Assembly: GCF_900312995.1 (NCBI RefSeq) | Contig: NZ_ONZI01000002.1 | Span: 620,001-684,000, forward strand | Source: Kushneria phyllosphaerae | GTDB lineage: Bacteria; Pseudomonadota; Gammaproteobacteria; Pseudomonadales; Halomonadaceae | Length of the DNA stretch: 64,000 nt | Direction of reading: 5' to 3' | Shown here: in pieces, positions 9,220 to 17,146 of the stretch | How the letters are laid out: each line of letters opens with the position of its first letter | Position numbering within the stretch: the stretch's first letter is position 1 | Position numbers and translations under genes: made by a program | Notes under the pieces: generated by a model | Database searches by the model: none | Seen by the model: the letters and a program-made list of their open reading frames with translations, nothing else | Told to the model about the DNA's origin: nothing

Positions 9220-10032
9220 ATGGATTGTATTGGTGACGTGACAGACCAGGCGCTGGGCGCCGAACAACACGATGACTGCCCGCTGGTGCTGGTGGTGGAT
9301 GACGATGACGAGATTCGTGAGCTGATTTGCGACTATCTGATGGGCATGGGGTATCGCACCCGCGCCGCCGCCAGCGGCCGCGACATGTGGCACTGCCTGG
9401 ATGACAGCGTGGATCTGGTCATTCTGGATCTGATGCTGCCGGGAGAGGACGGACTGAGCCTGTGTCGCGCCCTGCGCCATAAAGGCACGCTGCCGGTGAT
9501 CATGATCAGTGCCCGCGGGGCCTGCGCCGAGCGCATCATCGGCCTTGAGATCGGTGCAGACGACTATCTGTGCAAGCCATTTGACCCGCGTGAACTGCTG
9601 GCACGCATTCGTGCCGTGCTGCGGCGCAAGCACCAGAATTCAGGCCACCTTGCTCAAAACCATCTCGCGCCCGCCCCTGCAGGTGTTGCCGAAGATGCCG
9701 AAGATGCCGAAGATAGTGAACGACAGATCGCCGGCTGGCGTTTGAATCTACAAACGCGCCGACTGCACGCCCGTGATGGGCGCACTGTCGATCTGCCGCG
9801 CTCCGATTTCAGGGTGCTCAAGGCACTGAGCGAGCACACCAACCGGATCGTCAGTCGCCACGACCTGAGCCGCTGCGCCTTCGGGCGGGAATACGCACCC
9901 GACGACCGCTCCATTGATGTCTGCATCAGCCGCCTGCGTCATGTGCTCGAGGATAACGCGCGCCGCCCCCGCTTCATTCGCACCATACGCAACGAGGGGT
10001 ATCTGCTCGAACTGCCCACTGCTTCAGCGTGA
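9220..10032 (+). CDS. OmpR-family response regulator
   Basis: About 270 residues. The receiver domain shows the acidic pair (VVDDDDEI), the phosphoacceptor aspartate in LVILDLMLPGEDG and the conserved lysine in DDYLCKPFDPREL. The C-terminal winged-helix domain (DFRVLKALSEH to RDDRSIDVCISRLR-type segments) binds DNA. The linker contains EDAEDAEDSE, encoded by a tandem GAAGATGCC repeat. The start at 9220 is preferred over 9175 because it removes a non-conserved extension, though neither has a strong ribosome site. The downstream kinase gene overlaps its stop codon. The likely target is the adjacent receptor promoter (inference from divergent layout). Confidence 0.85.
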   Translation: MDCIGDVTDQALGAEQHDDCPLVLVVDDDDEIRELICDYLMGMGYRTRAAASGRDMWHCLDDSVDLVILDLMLPGEDGLSLCRALRHKGTLPVIMISARGACAERIIGLEIGADDYLCKPFDPRELLARIRAVLRRKHQNSGHLAQNHLAPAPAGVAEDAEDAEDSERQIAGWRLNLQTRRLHARDGRTVDLPRSDFRVLKALSEHTNRIVSRHDLSRCAFGREYAPDDRSIDVCISRLRHVLEDNARRPRFIRTIRNEGYLLELPTASA

Positions 10033-11429
10033 GGCCTGCAAGCGTCATGCGTGCGCTCGGTCGGGCGCGTCGATGCTGGCCCGATTCCCTGTTTGCCCAG
10101 CTGAGCATGATTCTGGTCATCAGCGTTTTGTCGATCCAGCTGCTCTCCAGCAGCATCTGGTATGACGTGCGCTACAGCCAGGTGCTCGAGGCACCGGCGC
10201 GGCTGGTGATCTTTCGAACCGTGGACGTCATGCGCCATCTGGACAATGACCGGCCCATTCAGGCGCTGAATTCCGAGACCTTTCACGTCGAGCTACGCGC
10301 GACGCCGCTGCCCATGGCGGCCCGCATGGACACTGCGCAGAAAAACGTCGAGCGGCTGTTGCAGGACGCCCTGCAGCGTGAAACCGGCGATGCCCGGCAG
10401 CTGTCGCTGCTGGACGTTGCCCTTGAAGACGATGACGGCCACCCCGGCACCTGGTCGAGCCTGTTCGGGTTTTCCCGGACTGTCGGGCGCTTCAACTTTC
10501 AGCTGCGGCTCTCCTCCGGACAGTGGCTGCATATCCAGGCGGTACAGGCCCGGGGCTGGAACGGCCGGCCCGCCTGGCAGGTACTGGGAGACTACGCCAT
10601 GCGCGTCTATCTGCTGCGTGCGCTGGCGATGGTGGCGGTCGCGCTGGTGATCGTGCGCTTGAGCACCCGTCCGTTGAGACGCCTGGTACATGCCGCCGCC
10701 GCACTGGGCCGCGACATTCGCCAGCCGCCCCTGCCGGTCGAAGGGCCCAGGGAGATGCGCCAGGCTGCCGAGACGTTCAATCTCATGCAGCAGCAGTTGC
10801 TCGATCTGATGGGCGAGCGCACCCGGCTGCTTTGCGCCGTCTCTCATGACCTGCGAACACCATTGACGCGCATGCGCCTTCGCGCAGAAGGCATCAGCGA
10901 TGCCACGCTGCGGGCAAAGCTGATTGCCAACATTGATCAGATGGACACCCTGATCGCCTCGCTGCTGGACTCTGCAGACAACAGCGCGACCTCGAATGTC
11001 CAAGTGCCGTTTGATTTGACCGAACTGACCCGCGAGGTGGTGGAGGAATTCGTTGATACGGGCAGCGACGTATGTCGCGACAGCGCCCCACCGGTCGTGA
11101 TCTGCGGCCATGCGCCCGCCATTCGACGAGTGCTGCACAACCTGATCGACAACGCCCTGCGCCATGCCGGCCACGCCCGATTGACGCTGCGTCTGACCGG
11201 ACGCTGGGTCGAAATCATCCTCCACGATAACGGCCCCGGCATCGAGGATCAGAAGCTTGCTGATCTCGTAAAGCCCTGGGTACGCGGCGATGCCGACATC
11301 CTGGGCCATGGACTGGGACTGAGCATTGTGCAAAGCATCGTGATGGCGCATCAGGGCCGCCTGACGCTGTCCAACAAACCCGACGGCGGCCTGCGCGTGG
11401 TGGTGGCCCTGCCCGTCACTCAATCATGA
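10029..11429 (+). CDS. EnvZ-type sensor histidine kinase
   Basis: A 466-residue membrane kinase, partner of the preceding regulator: its GTG start shares GTGA with the regulator's stop (ATG 10047 is an alternative). It has an N-terminal transmembrane helix, a periplasmic loop of about 120 residues, a second transmembrane segment near 195-215 and HAMP (STRPLRRLVHAAAALG). The phosphoacceptor histidine is in AVSHDLRTPLTRM. The ATPase domain has NLIDNALRHAG, HDNGPGIED and GHGLGLSIV. All key boxes are present. The signal is unknown; its position beside a siderophore receptor suggests a ferric siderophore or an iron-linked cue. Confidence 0.87.
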   Translation: MRPASVMRALGRARRCWPDSLFAQLSMILVISVLSIQLLSSSIWYDVRYSQVLEAPARLVIFRTVDVMRHLDNDRPIQALNSETFHVELRATPLPMAARMDTAQKNVERLLQDALQRETGDARQLSLLDVALEDDDGHPGTWSSLFGFSRTVGRFNFQLRLSSGQWLHIQAVQARGWNGRPAWQVLGDYAMRVYLLRALAMVAVALVIVRLSTRPLRRLVHAAAALGRDIRQPPLPVEGPREMRQAAETFNLMQQQLLDLMGERTRLLCAVSHDLRTPLTRMRLRAEGISDATLRAKLIANIDQMDTLIASLLDSADNSATSNVQVPFDLTELTREVVEEFVDTGSDVCRDSAPPVVICGHAPAIRRVLHNLIDNALRHAGHARLTLRLTGRWVEIILHDNGPGIEDQKLADLVKPWVRGDADILGHGLGLSIVQSIVMAHQGRLTLSNKPDGGLRVVVALPVTQS

Positions 11430-11633
11430 AACATGAGTGAGTGAGGGCATGACGCCATTGCTCTCTGCCCTCGCTGTTCTAGTACTTTTTATTCAGCATT
11501 GATTCAGGTTCGATCCAGGTCGAAAGTGCTTCAGTGACGCCGCCGTAAACCGGCTACGCTGTAGTTGAACGCTCATGACAATAACGTGCCGACCCGGCAC
11601 GCGTTTCCATTCGATGATTCAAGGGGCTCTGCT

Positions 11634-12059
11634 GTGAACGCTGCTGCCGAAACGACATATCGACGCGGATTGAATCCGCTGCATGGGGTGTTGCTGGCCG
11701 GCACCTTCGTGCTCTTTCTTGCCGCCCTGCTGAGCGATTACGCCTACCTCACCAGCTATCAGATCCAGTGGTCCAACCTGTCTTCCTGGCTGATTGCCGG
11801 TGCGCTCGTCTGTAACGGCTTTGCCTTTTTATGTGGCGTGCTTGGACTCTTCCGAGCCGGCAACCGCCGCCGCGGCCTGGTATATATCGCCCTGCTGGTG
11901 GTGAGCTTTGTACTGGGCTTTATCAATGCCCTGATCCACGCCATGGACGCCTGGGCGGTCATGCCCACCGGCTTTATCCTGTCGATCATCGTCACGGTGC
12001 TGGCACTGGTCGCCACCTGGATCGGTTTTTCAAACACTGGCGCGAAGGTAAAACAATGA
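11634..12059 (+). CDS. DUF2231-like membrane protein
   Basis: About 141 residues with four hydrophobic segments, opening with NPLHGVLLAGTFVLFLAALL and ending with a His/Asp-containing loop (ALIHAMDAW), as in DUF2231 membrane proteins (HPLHPMLVHFP-type start). The GTG at 11634 is chosen because AAGGGG lies eight bases upstream; an in-frame TTG at 11565 would add a non-conserved stretch. The stop overlaps the next gene's ATG (ATGA), so the two are translationally coupled. DUF2231 proteins may bind haem or pass electrons, which would suit a partner for the downstream dehydrogenase; that is inference. Confidence 0.6.
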   Translation: MNAAAETTYRRGLNPLHGVLLAGTFVLFLAALLSDYAYLTSYQIQWSNLSSWLIAGALVCNGFAFLCGVLGLFRAGNRRRGLVYIALLVVSFVLGFINALIHAMDAWAVMPTGFILSIIVTVLALVATWIGFSNTGAKVKQ

Positions 12060-13627
12060 GATTCTCAAGACGCTACCTGGCCACGCCGCTGGCGATGGCA
12101 CTGCTGGCCGGCACCACCGGTGCTCTGGCAGACACGCCCCAGTTTGGTGCCAATCCGGATCTTCCAGAACCCCAGCGCGGACTGTTGCCCAACATGGGCG
12201 TGCCCGAACAGGCGCCGTGGAATGACCTCAAACCCACCGTCCCCGAGGGCTACACGATCACGGAGATCGCCTCCGATCTGAAAATACCGCGCCAGACACT
12301 GGTACTGCCCAACGGCGATATCCTGGTGGCCGAGGGCAGCGGCGGCCACGCGCCAAAGCTCAGGCCCAAGGATTTTGTGGCCGGCGTCATCAAGGCGAAG
12401 GGGAAAACCTCGGTCAAGGGCGGCAATCGCCTGACGCTGTTGCGCCCCACCGGCGATGGCAGCTATGAGCAGACCGTTTTTGCCGATGGGCTCGACGCCC
12501 CCTATGGACTGGCACTGATCGATGATCACCTTTATGTCGCCAACCAGGGCTCGCTGGTGCGCTTTGACTACGAGCAGGGCCAGACGCAGGCCGACGGTCC
12601 GCCTGAGCTGGTGACTCCGCTGCCCTCCGAGATCAACCACCACTGGACCAAGGCGATGACCGCCAGCCCCGACGGTGAGTATCTGTATGTCGGCATCGGC
12701 TCCAACAGCAACATCACCGAGCGCGGCATGGAAGCCGAAGTGGACCGCGCCGAGATCTGGCAGATCAATCCCGAGACCGGCGCGCATCGCGCCTACGCCA
12801 CCGGCGTGCGTAACCCGACAGCCCTGACCTTCCAGCCGGGCACCAATACCCTCTGGGCGGTGGCCAACGAGCGCGATGAACTCGGGCCGAACCTGGTGCC
12901 GGACTATCTGACCTCGATTCAGGATGGCGGCTTTTATGGCTGGCCGTACAGCTACTGGGGCCAGCATGTTGACCCACGCGTCAAACCGGAAAACCCTGAC
13001 AAGGTCGAGTCGGCCATCGCCCCGGACTACAGTCTGGCCTCCCACCGCGCGCCGCTGGGCGTCGCCTTTTCCAATCCGCAGGTAGGCGGTGAATACAGTG
13101 ATGGCGTCTTTATCGGTCAGCACGGCAGCTGGAACCGCGCCGACCCGGTAGGCTACAACGTTGTCTTTGTGCCGTTTGAAAATGGCAAGCCCGCCGGTGA
13201 CCCGGTCGACTTCGTTTCCGGCTTTCTCACCGATGATGGCCACACCCGCGGCCGCCCGGTAGGCGTAAGCGTTGCCCCGGATGGCTCGGTGATCGTCGCT
13301 GACGATCTGACCAATGCCGTATGGCGCGTCACGCGTGATGACGCAGATTCAACGCCGCCAGCACCGGCTGCTGCCAGTGACGACAGCGCCGCCATGCAGC
13401 AGAGCGAACCGGCCACACCAGGTGACAGCGCCGCCATGCCTGATGAGCCTTCCACGACGCCTGACGAAAGCACCACGACGCCTGATGACAGCGCCGCGAT
13501 GCCCGAGGCGCCTGATGACAGCGCCACAACGCCCGATGAGTCGTCCACCCTGTCTGATGAGGGCAATGAAGTGCCAGACGATCCGTCCGACGACGCACAG
13601 GAAGAGCCTGCCACCACGGCGACCTGA
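12056..13627 (+). CDS. PQQ-type sorbosone/glucose dehydrogenase, secreted
   Basis: 523 residues. A signal peptide (MRFSRRYLATPLAMALLAGT, then ALAD) targets it to the periplasm. The beta-propeller body matches the soluble glucose/sorbosone dehydrogenase family (GSDH), with segments such as IWQINPETGAHRAYATGVRN, DGGFYGWPYSYWG and GQHGSWNR; members oxidise aldoses or sorbosone using PQQ. From about residue 445 the protein becomes a low-complexity tail rich in D, S, T, P (repeats of PDDSAAMP and TPDES), absent from typical members and probably an exposed linker. No PQQ synthesis genes are in the window. It is translationally coupled to the upstream membrane protein and followed by a strong terminator. 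Confidence 0.8.
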   Translation: MRFSRRYLATPLAMALLAGTTGALADTPQFGANPDLPEPQRGLLPNMGVPEQAPWNDLKPTVPEGYTITEIASDLKIPRQTLVLPNGDILVAEGSGGHAPKLRPKDFVAGVIKAKGKTSVKGGNRLTLLRPTGDGSYEQTVFADGLDAPYGLALIDDHLYVANQGSLVRFDYEQGQTQADGPPELVTPLPSEINHHWTKAMTASPDGEYLYVGIGSNSNITERGMEAEVDRAEIWQINPETGAHRAYATGVRNPTALTFQPGTNTLWAVANERDELGPNLVPDYLTSIQDGGFYGWPYSYWGQHVDPRVKPENPDKVESAIAPDYSLASHRAPLGVAFSNPQVGGEYSDGVFIGQHGSWNRADPVGYNVVFVPFENGKPAGDPVDFVSGFLTDDGHTRGRPVGVSVAPDGSVIVADDLTNAVWRVTRDDADSTPPAPAAASDDSAAMQQSEPATPGDSAAMPDEPSTTPDESTTTPDDSAAMPEAPDDSATTPDESSTLSDEGNEVPDDPSDDAQEEPATTAT

Positions 13628-13658
13628 TCGCGTCGGTATCTTGCGGCAACATCACATG

Positions 13659-13689
13659 CCCCGGGGATTCGCTCCCGGGGTGTTTTTTT
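13659..13689 (+). terminator. Rho-independent terminator (copy 1 of a repeated terminator)
   Basis: CCCCGGGGA (13659-13667) pairs with TCCCGGGG (13673-13680), followed by TGTTTTTTT. It ends the DUF2231-dehydrogenase operon. The same sequence with a few changes recurs at 15131-15169. Confidence 0.9.
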
Positions 13690-13693
13690 GGTG

Positions 13694-14116
13694 TTACAAC
13701 GAATCTGTTCTCTCTTCAGCACTCAGGGCGGCGGCTTCACCCGCCTTCAGAAGTGCCTTCAAACGATATCGACGCTGCTCAAGGGTGGCGATACGCGCCT
13801 CCAGAGTTGATAACCGATCTCTTTGAATGTCCAGCGTCTGCGCGCAGGGCGCACCTCCATCAAGCAGCAGCATGCACTCCGGGAATGTCCGGATCTCTTC
13901 AAGACTGAAGCCCGCCGCTACAAATTCCTGAATCCTGCCAACGCGTGCTATGGCTGATCGAGAAAAATAGCGATAGCCGTTATCTGCTCGACGTGAATTT
14001 AAAAGCCCCGAGGTTTCGTAATGACGCAAGGCACGGCGACTGACGCTGGTATGCCCGGACAGCTCACCAATCGTCATCGCTGGAACCGACTCCTTGTGGC
14101 GCTGAGTTTCGCTCAT
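13694..14116 (-). CDS. MerR-family transcriptional regulator
   Basis: 140 residues. The MerR winged-helix begins at MTIGELSGHTSVSRRALRHY and continues GLLNSRRADNGYRYFS; a leucine-rich helix (LDIQRDRLSTLEARIATLEQ) follows for dimerisation. The start at 14116 has AGAGG seven bases upstream. Only one cysteine pair region (CMLLLDGGAPC) is present and it does not match the classic metal-binding patterns, so the effector is likely organic. It is divergent from the secreted hydrolase at 14205, its probable target. Confidence 0.85.
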   Translation of the reverse strand: MSETQRHKESVPAMTIGELSGHTSVSRRALRHYETSGLLNSRRADNGYRYFSRSAIARVGRIQEFVAAGFSLEEIRTFPECMLLLDGGAPCAQTLDIQRDRLSTLEARIATLEQRRYRLKALLKAGEAAALSAEERTDSL

Positions 14117-14140
14117 GAAAAGCCTCTTTCTTCCGACCGC

Positions 14141-14161
14141 TTGACCCTGACATTAGTGTCA
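14141..14161. promoter_or_regulatory. Dyad between merR-type gene and hydrolase, candidate MerR operator
   Basis: TGACA-TTAG-TGTCA (14148-14161) is an inverted repeat immediately after a -35-like TTGACC (14141-14146). MerR proteins bind dyads within the spacer of long-spaced promoters, so the placement fits. I could not find a convincing -10 at 19-20 bp, which lowers confidence. Confidence 0.4.
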
Positions 14162-14204
14162 CCCCGCAGGCTGTTCGAGGCTTAACTCACTCAAGGATCG
14201 ATAC

Positions 14205-15122
14205 ATGATTTCACGCTCACCTGCAACGGCACTCATGACACTTGTCATCGCCGCTTTCTGGCTGCTTGTTTCCCTGCCAGCCATCGCTCAATCCCGACAA
14301 TATACGCTGACAGCACCGGATGGCGTCACGCTTGCCGTGCAGGAAACAGGCAACCCGGACGGCAAGCCGATTCTTTTTATTCATGGCCTTCTGGGCAGCC
14401 GACTGAACTGGGAAAACCAGCTGAAAAACCCGGCACTACAACGCTATCGGCTGGTCACCTATGACCTTCGTGGCCACGGCCTTTCCGGTAAACCGACCGA
14501 TATGGCTGCGTACACGGAAGGTCAACGCTGGGGAGATGACCTCGACACCGTCATACATGCACTTGATCTTCAAAAGCCGGTGCTGGTGGGTTGGTCGCTG
14601 GGGGGTGCCGTCATGACCAACTATCTGGCCGCCCACGGCGATGATGAGATTGCCGGCGCAGTTTATGTTGACGGTGTTGTCGAACTCAAGCCGGATCAGA
14701 TCCAGCCTCACCCGGGCGTTTATCGCGACATGGTATCCACTGATCTGAAGACGCATCTTGATGCGGAGCGCACCTTTCTGGAGCTGTGTTTCCATCAGCT
14801 TCCCGATACGACCACCTTCGACCGTCTGGTGGCCAACGCTGCGCTCGCCTCATGGGATATGCAGCGCTCGGTACAATCGATGAGCATTCCAGCCGCCAAG
14901 GGACTGGGTGAAGCCAGAGTACCGCTGCTGTTCATTTCCGGGGCACAGGATGCGCTGCTCAAGGCAGAACCGACCATCGCTCGAGCCCGACAGATCAACC
15001 CCGGCCTCAAAAGTGTGCTTTACACCGACTCGGGTCATGCCCCCTTTCTGGAAGAGTCAGAGCGCTTTAACCGTGACTTGTTGGATTTCATGGCTGTGAC
15101 AGGTGCTGCGCAGGCCGATTGA
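14205..15122 (+). CDS. Secreted alpha/beta hydrolase
   Basis: 305 residues. A signal peptide (LMTLVIAAFWLLVSLPAIAQ) suggests the periplasm. The fold is a classic alpha/beta hydrolase: oxyanion loop HGLLGSRLNW, nucleophile elbow GWSLGGA, a late acid in FISGAQDALL and catalytic histidine in DSGHAPFLEE. These features suit an esterase, lipase or haloperoxidase-like enzyme; the substrate is not evident. It stands alone, divergent from a MerR regulator, and is followed by a strong terminator. Confidence 0.8.
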   Translation: MISRSPATALMTLVIAAFWLLVSLPAIAQSRQYTLTAPDGVTLAVQETGNPDGKPILFIHGLLGSRLNWENQLKNPALQRYRLVTYDLRGHGLSGKPTDMAAYTEGQRWGDDLDTVIHALDLQKPVLVGWSLGGAVMTNYLAAHGDDEIAGAVYVDGVVELKPDQIQPHPGVYRDMVSTDLKTHLDAERTFLELCFHQLPDTTTFDRLVANAALASWDMQRSVQSMSIPAAKGLGEARVPLLFISGAQDALLKAEPTIARARQINPGLKSVLYTDSGHAPFLEESERFNRDLLDFMAVTGAAQAD

Positions 15123-15138
15123 TACTCACCATCACATG

Positions 15139-15169
15139 CCCCGGGAGTTCGCTCCCGGGGTATTTTTTT
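15139..15169 (+). terminator. Rho-independent terminator (copy 2 of a repeated terminator)
   Basis: CCCCGGGA (15139-15146) pairs perfectly with TCCCGGGG (15153-15160), followed by TATTTTTTT. The flanks (ATCACATG before, GGTTAACA-like after) also match copy 1 at 13651-13689. Confidence 0.9.
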
Positions 15170-15184
15170 GGGTTAACAAAAGCG

Positions 15185-16879
15185 TTATGGGCGCTCCCCT
15201 GCATTCCCACCGAGGGCGATGTCCTGCTCGCTCAGCACCACCACCTGACGCGGCCACCAGTCGGGGTGATGGTCGCGAATAAACGCCATGAGTTTTTCGC
15301 GAATGCTGGCCTCTGCCGCCCAGCCGGACAGCGGATCCACCGTCATCAAAAAGCAGGTGATGGTCTGCGCCGAGGCGTTTTGCGCGGTCACGCTGCATAT
15401 CAGCTTGTGGTGCTCAATGACGTTCTCTTCTGCCTTCGCATACTCAAGAAACCTTTCACGCAGGCAGACCACATCGGCGTTGAGATGCAGGGTCAGCTCG
15501 AGGGTTCGATACTCCATGGTGCTTTTGGCCGACAGGTTCTCGAACGGGCGCGAGGCAAAGTAGGTGACCGGTACGATCAGGCGCCGCTCGTTCCAGACCC
15601 GCAGCAGAATATAGGTATAGAAAATGCCCTCGACGTAGCACCACTGGTTTTCAAACATCACCAGGTCACCGATGCGCAGGGGCTTGGCCAGCGAGAGCTG
15701 AAACGACGACAGAATATTGCTCAGCACCGCCTGCCCGGCGATACCGACCAGTACCGCCAGAACGCTTGCCGACGCAAGAATCGACATCCCCAGCGTCTCG
15801 AACAGACGCACCTGACCCAGCACGTAGATCGTCACCAGTATGACCATGATCAAAATGATGACGCGGCGCAGCGCATAGAGCGTGGTCAGAAGCTTGCGCT
15901 CGTCCTGGGGTTTGGAGTCATCGATTTCACCCGCCATGCGCCGGGTCATGTGCAGCATGAAGGTATCGATCAGGCGCAGCGCGATTACCCCCACGCTCCA
16001 GGCCATGACGATGGTGAGCGTAACCCGCAGGGTCGTGGCGACCACGGCCGAAAAGGACACCACAAAATCAAGCAGGGTCTGCGTCACCAGCGCCATGACG
16101 ATCAGCGCCACCGGGCTTTGGATCTGAGTAAAAAAGATGCTCGGGGAGCCCGAAGGCAGCCAGCGCGTGATGACGCTCATCACCAGATGCACCCCCTTGC
16201 CGATCAGGGCGATCGCCAGCAGCACCAGTGGAATGGCGATCCACTCCCAGATCCTTAAAAGCCCAAAACTCTGCTTGAGCGGCTCGGGGATATACGCTTC
16301 AAAGCGTGACGGGCCGTACTGGTCATACAGCGCCGGAATCGAAGACACGCTTTCCGGGGTAATCAGCCAGATCGGCTCGTCATCATTTACCCGATAGCGG
16401 CCCAGGCGAATGTCATAGGCATCATTACCGGCCTCGAGTGACGCCAGCTGGATATCCCGGCGCATCTTGCCCGCCTGCGGGTCCTTGCCGGAGACATCCT
16501 CGATCATGGCATCCGGGCGTGCCGAGAGCGTGGAAATATTGAGCCACTTGCCACGCCGAAACACTTCGGCCAGCTGCCGGGCCAGCTCTCCCCCACGCGC
16601 ACGCTGCTCGCCTGGCGGCAGATCGGAAAGATTGAGGATGTGCGCCGCACCGTCGTAATCTCCGCTTTCGATCAGGCGCATGAAATGGCGCATCGTTTCG
16701 CGTGGCGTTCGAAGGCTGGTCCTGTCAATGCGCTTGTCAAGGCCGGTGTTCAAAGCGCTGATCTCATACCAGCCATCTTCCCCACTGCTACTGCTGCCTT
16801 GCTCTGCCAGGCAAAGGCCTGATAACACCAGCGCTGCCAGCGCCATCAGCCATAACCACCACGGTCTTTTTATCGTCAT
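15185..16879 (-). CDS. Mechanosensitive ion channel, MscS family
   Basis: About 564 residues. The N-terminus (MTIKRPWWLWLMALAALVLS) is a signal-like segment followed by a periplasmic domain of about 200 residues (ALNTGLDKRIDRTSLRTPRE onward). Five transmembrane helices and the MscS core come next. The pore helix is Gly/Ala-rich (SASVLAVLVGIAGQAVLSN) and is followed by LSLAKPLRIGDLV and the beta domain with NERRLIVPVTYFASRPFENL. Such channels release solutes at low osmolarity, which fits a halotolerant host. Starts at 16903 or 16930 are also open; 16879 is chosen for the signal segment. Confidence 0.85.
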   Translation of the reverse strand: MTIKRPWWLWLMALAALVLSGLCLAEQGSSSSGEDGWYEISALNTGLDKRIDRTSLRTPRETMRHFMRLIESGDYDGAAHILNLSDLPPGEQRARGGELARQLAEVFRRGKWLNISTLSARPDAMIEDVSGKDPQAGKMRRDIQLASLEAGNDAYDIRLGRYRVNDDEPIWLITPESVSSIPALYDQYGPSRFEAYIPEPLKQSFGLLRIWEWIAIPLVLLAIALIGKGVHLVMSVITRWLPSGSPSIFFTQIQSPVALIVMALVTQTLLDFVVSFSAVVATTLRVTLTIVMAWSVGVIALRLIDTFMLHMTRRMAGEIDDSKPQDERKLLTTLYALRRVIILIMVILVTIYVLGQVRLFETLGMSILASASVLAVLVGIAGQAVLSNILSSFQLSLAKPLRIGDLVMFENQWCYVEGIFYTYILLRVWNERRLIVPVTYFASRPFENLSAKSTMEYRTLELTLHLNADVVCLRERFLEYAKAEENVIEHHKLICSVTAQNASAQTITCFLMTVDPLSGWAAEASIREKLMAFIRDHHPDWWPRQVVVLSEQDIALGGNAGERP

Positions 16880-17146
16880 GCCTGCGTTACCGGGTTTGTC
16901 CATCGTCCATGAAAGTACCTGCTGGCGCATTCTACACCGCCCGGCCCCCGGGCTGATGCGACTTCTTTTGCCTTTTGTCGCCGCCTTGAATCACGGCCTG
17001 CCCTCACCTTCTGGCCGACAGGGATCAAACGAGCGCGGCGCGCGCCAATGAACCATGCTGATAACTGGACCATGCTGACAATGACGGTTGCAGACGGTCA
17101 GCAATGTCCTGACCGCCACGAGAAACCACAACAACGAGAGGTGATC

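Noticed and set aside
10293..11423. 376-codon minus-strand frame opposite the histidine kinase
   Set aside because: Shadow of a complete kinase with all conserved boxes.
12065..13243. 392-codon minus-strand frame opposite the sorbosone dehydrogenase
   Set aside because: Complement of a recognisable, signal-peptide-bearing gene; no domain seen in the antisense product.
15119..16258. 379-codon plus-strand frame overlapping the MscS gene
   Set aside because: It reads through the terminator at 15139 and lies antisense to a recognisable channel; the product is low in structure-forming patterns.
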